From: Prototheca cutis
Lineage: Eukaryota; Chlorophyta; Trebouxiophyceae; Chlorellales; Chlorellaceae
Reading direction: 5' to 3'
DNA length: 64,000 nt
Assembly: GCA_002897115.2 (NCBI GenBank)
Contig: BCIH01000006.1
Coordinates: 381,250-445,249 of the forward strand
The notes under the pieces are model-generated. The model ran no database searches. It saw only the letters and a program-made list of their open reading frames with translations, and had not been told where the DNA came from. Below, piece after piece: positions 63,937 through 64,000 of this stretch (the stretch's first letter is position 1; each line of letters opens with the position of its first letter). The position numbers and the translations under genes are program-made.

Positions 63937-63998
63937 CAAATGGTCTTCAGGGCCCTCCTACGCCCACCAACCTCGCCCGCTGCACGACAATTTTTATC
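63937..63998 (-). promoter_or_regulatory. Shared upstream element, copy 2 (5' of proline-rich gene)
   Basis: Contains the same 33 bp as 41866-41898 at 63966-63998. It lies about 154 bp upstream of the ATG at 63812 and in the same orientation as the copy near KAS I. Confidence 0.75.
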
Positions 63999-64000
63999 CC

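Overview
The window is nuclear DNA from a photosynthetic eukaryote, most likely a chlorophyte green alga of the Chlorella-like (trebouxiophyte) kind. Coding exons are GC-rich and are split by many short GT-AG introns (about 80-300 bp). Several products are plastid enzymes with transit-peptide-like N termini: phytoene synthase, class I aldolase, beta-ketoacyl-ACP synthase I, a bS21-type ribosomal protein and an organellar ThrRS. The species assignment is inference from gene content and style, not from an alignment. Scattered single Ns and two N runs (14126-14210 and 31751-31850) mark a draft assembly, and a few exon junctions cannot be closed in frame, probably for that reason.

Layout. 0-12.7 kb: glyoxylate/succinic-semialdehyde reductase (+), an unidentified coiled-coil/AT-hook protein (+), mitoferrin (-), a poorly coding stretch with a perfect hairpin, and the WBP11-like splicing factor (+). 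13-25 kb: kinesin-13 (-), cytosolic LeuRS (+), dynein light chain LC8 (-), U1 snRNP-C (+). 25-32 kb: three minus-strand genes, plastid aldolase, phytoene synthase and PRMT1. 32.7-39.5 kb: eL29, dyskerin/CBF5 and organellar ThrRS (all +). 39.9-41.6 kb: KAS I (-). 41.6-44 kb: a gene-poor island with a broken TnpB/Fanzor-like C-terminus and a dispersed repeat. 44-51.5 kb: ceramide kinase and splicing factor SF1/BBP (both -). 51.9-60.1 kb: WDR75/UTP17 (+), an acyltransferase-3 membrane protein (-), a calycin-like protein (+) and plastid bS21 (+). 60.1-64 kb: a second copy of the dispersed repeat, unresolved exons, and a proline-rich protein (-).

Functional themes. RNA processing and translation dominate: WBP11, U1-C, SF1, PRMT1, CBF5, WDR75, eL29, LeuRS, ThrRS, bS21c. 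They lie among plastid metabolism genes. Several pairs are divergent across 0.4-0.5 kb and probably share bidirectional promoter regions: kinesin-13/LeuRS, LC8/U1-C, PRMT1/eL29, SF1/WDR75. In ten genes the exon lengths I placed sum exactly to a multiple of three, which supports the splice models: mitoferrin, LeuRS, LC8, U1-C, aldolase, PRMT1, CBF5, KAS I, SF1 and WDR75.

The most unusual material is the 41.6-44 kb island (RNA-guided-nuclease-like relic plus repeat), a 33-bp identical element placed upstream of two different minus-strand genes, and a 23-bp-stem hairpin inside a CBF5 intron. I did not find a complete, obviously new multigene system.
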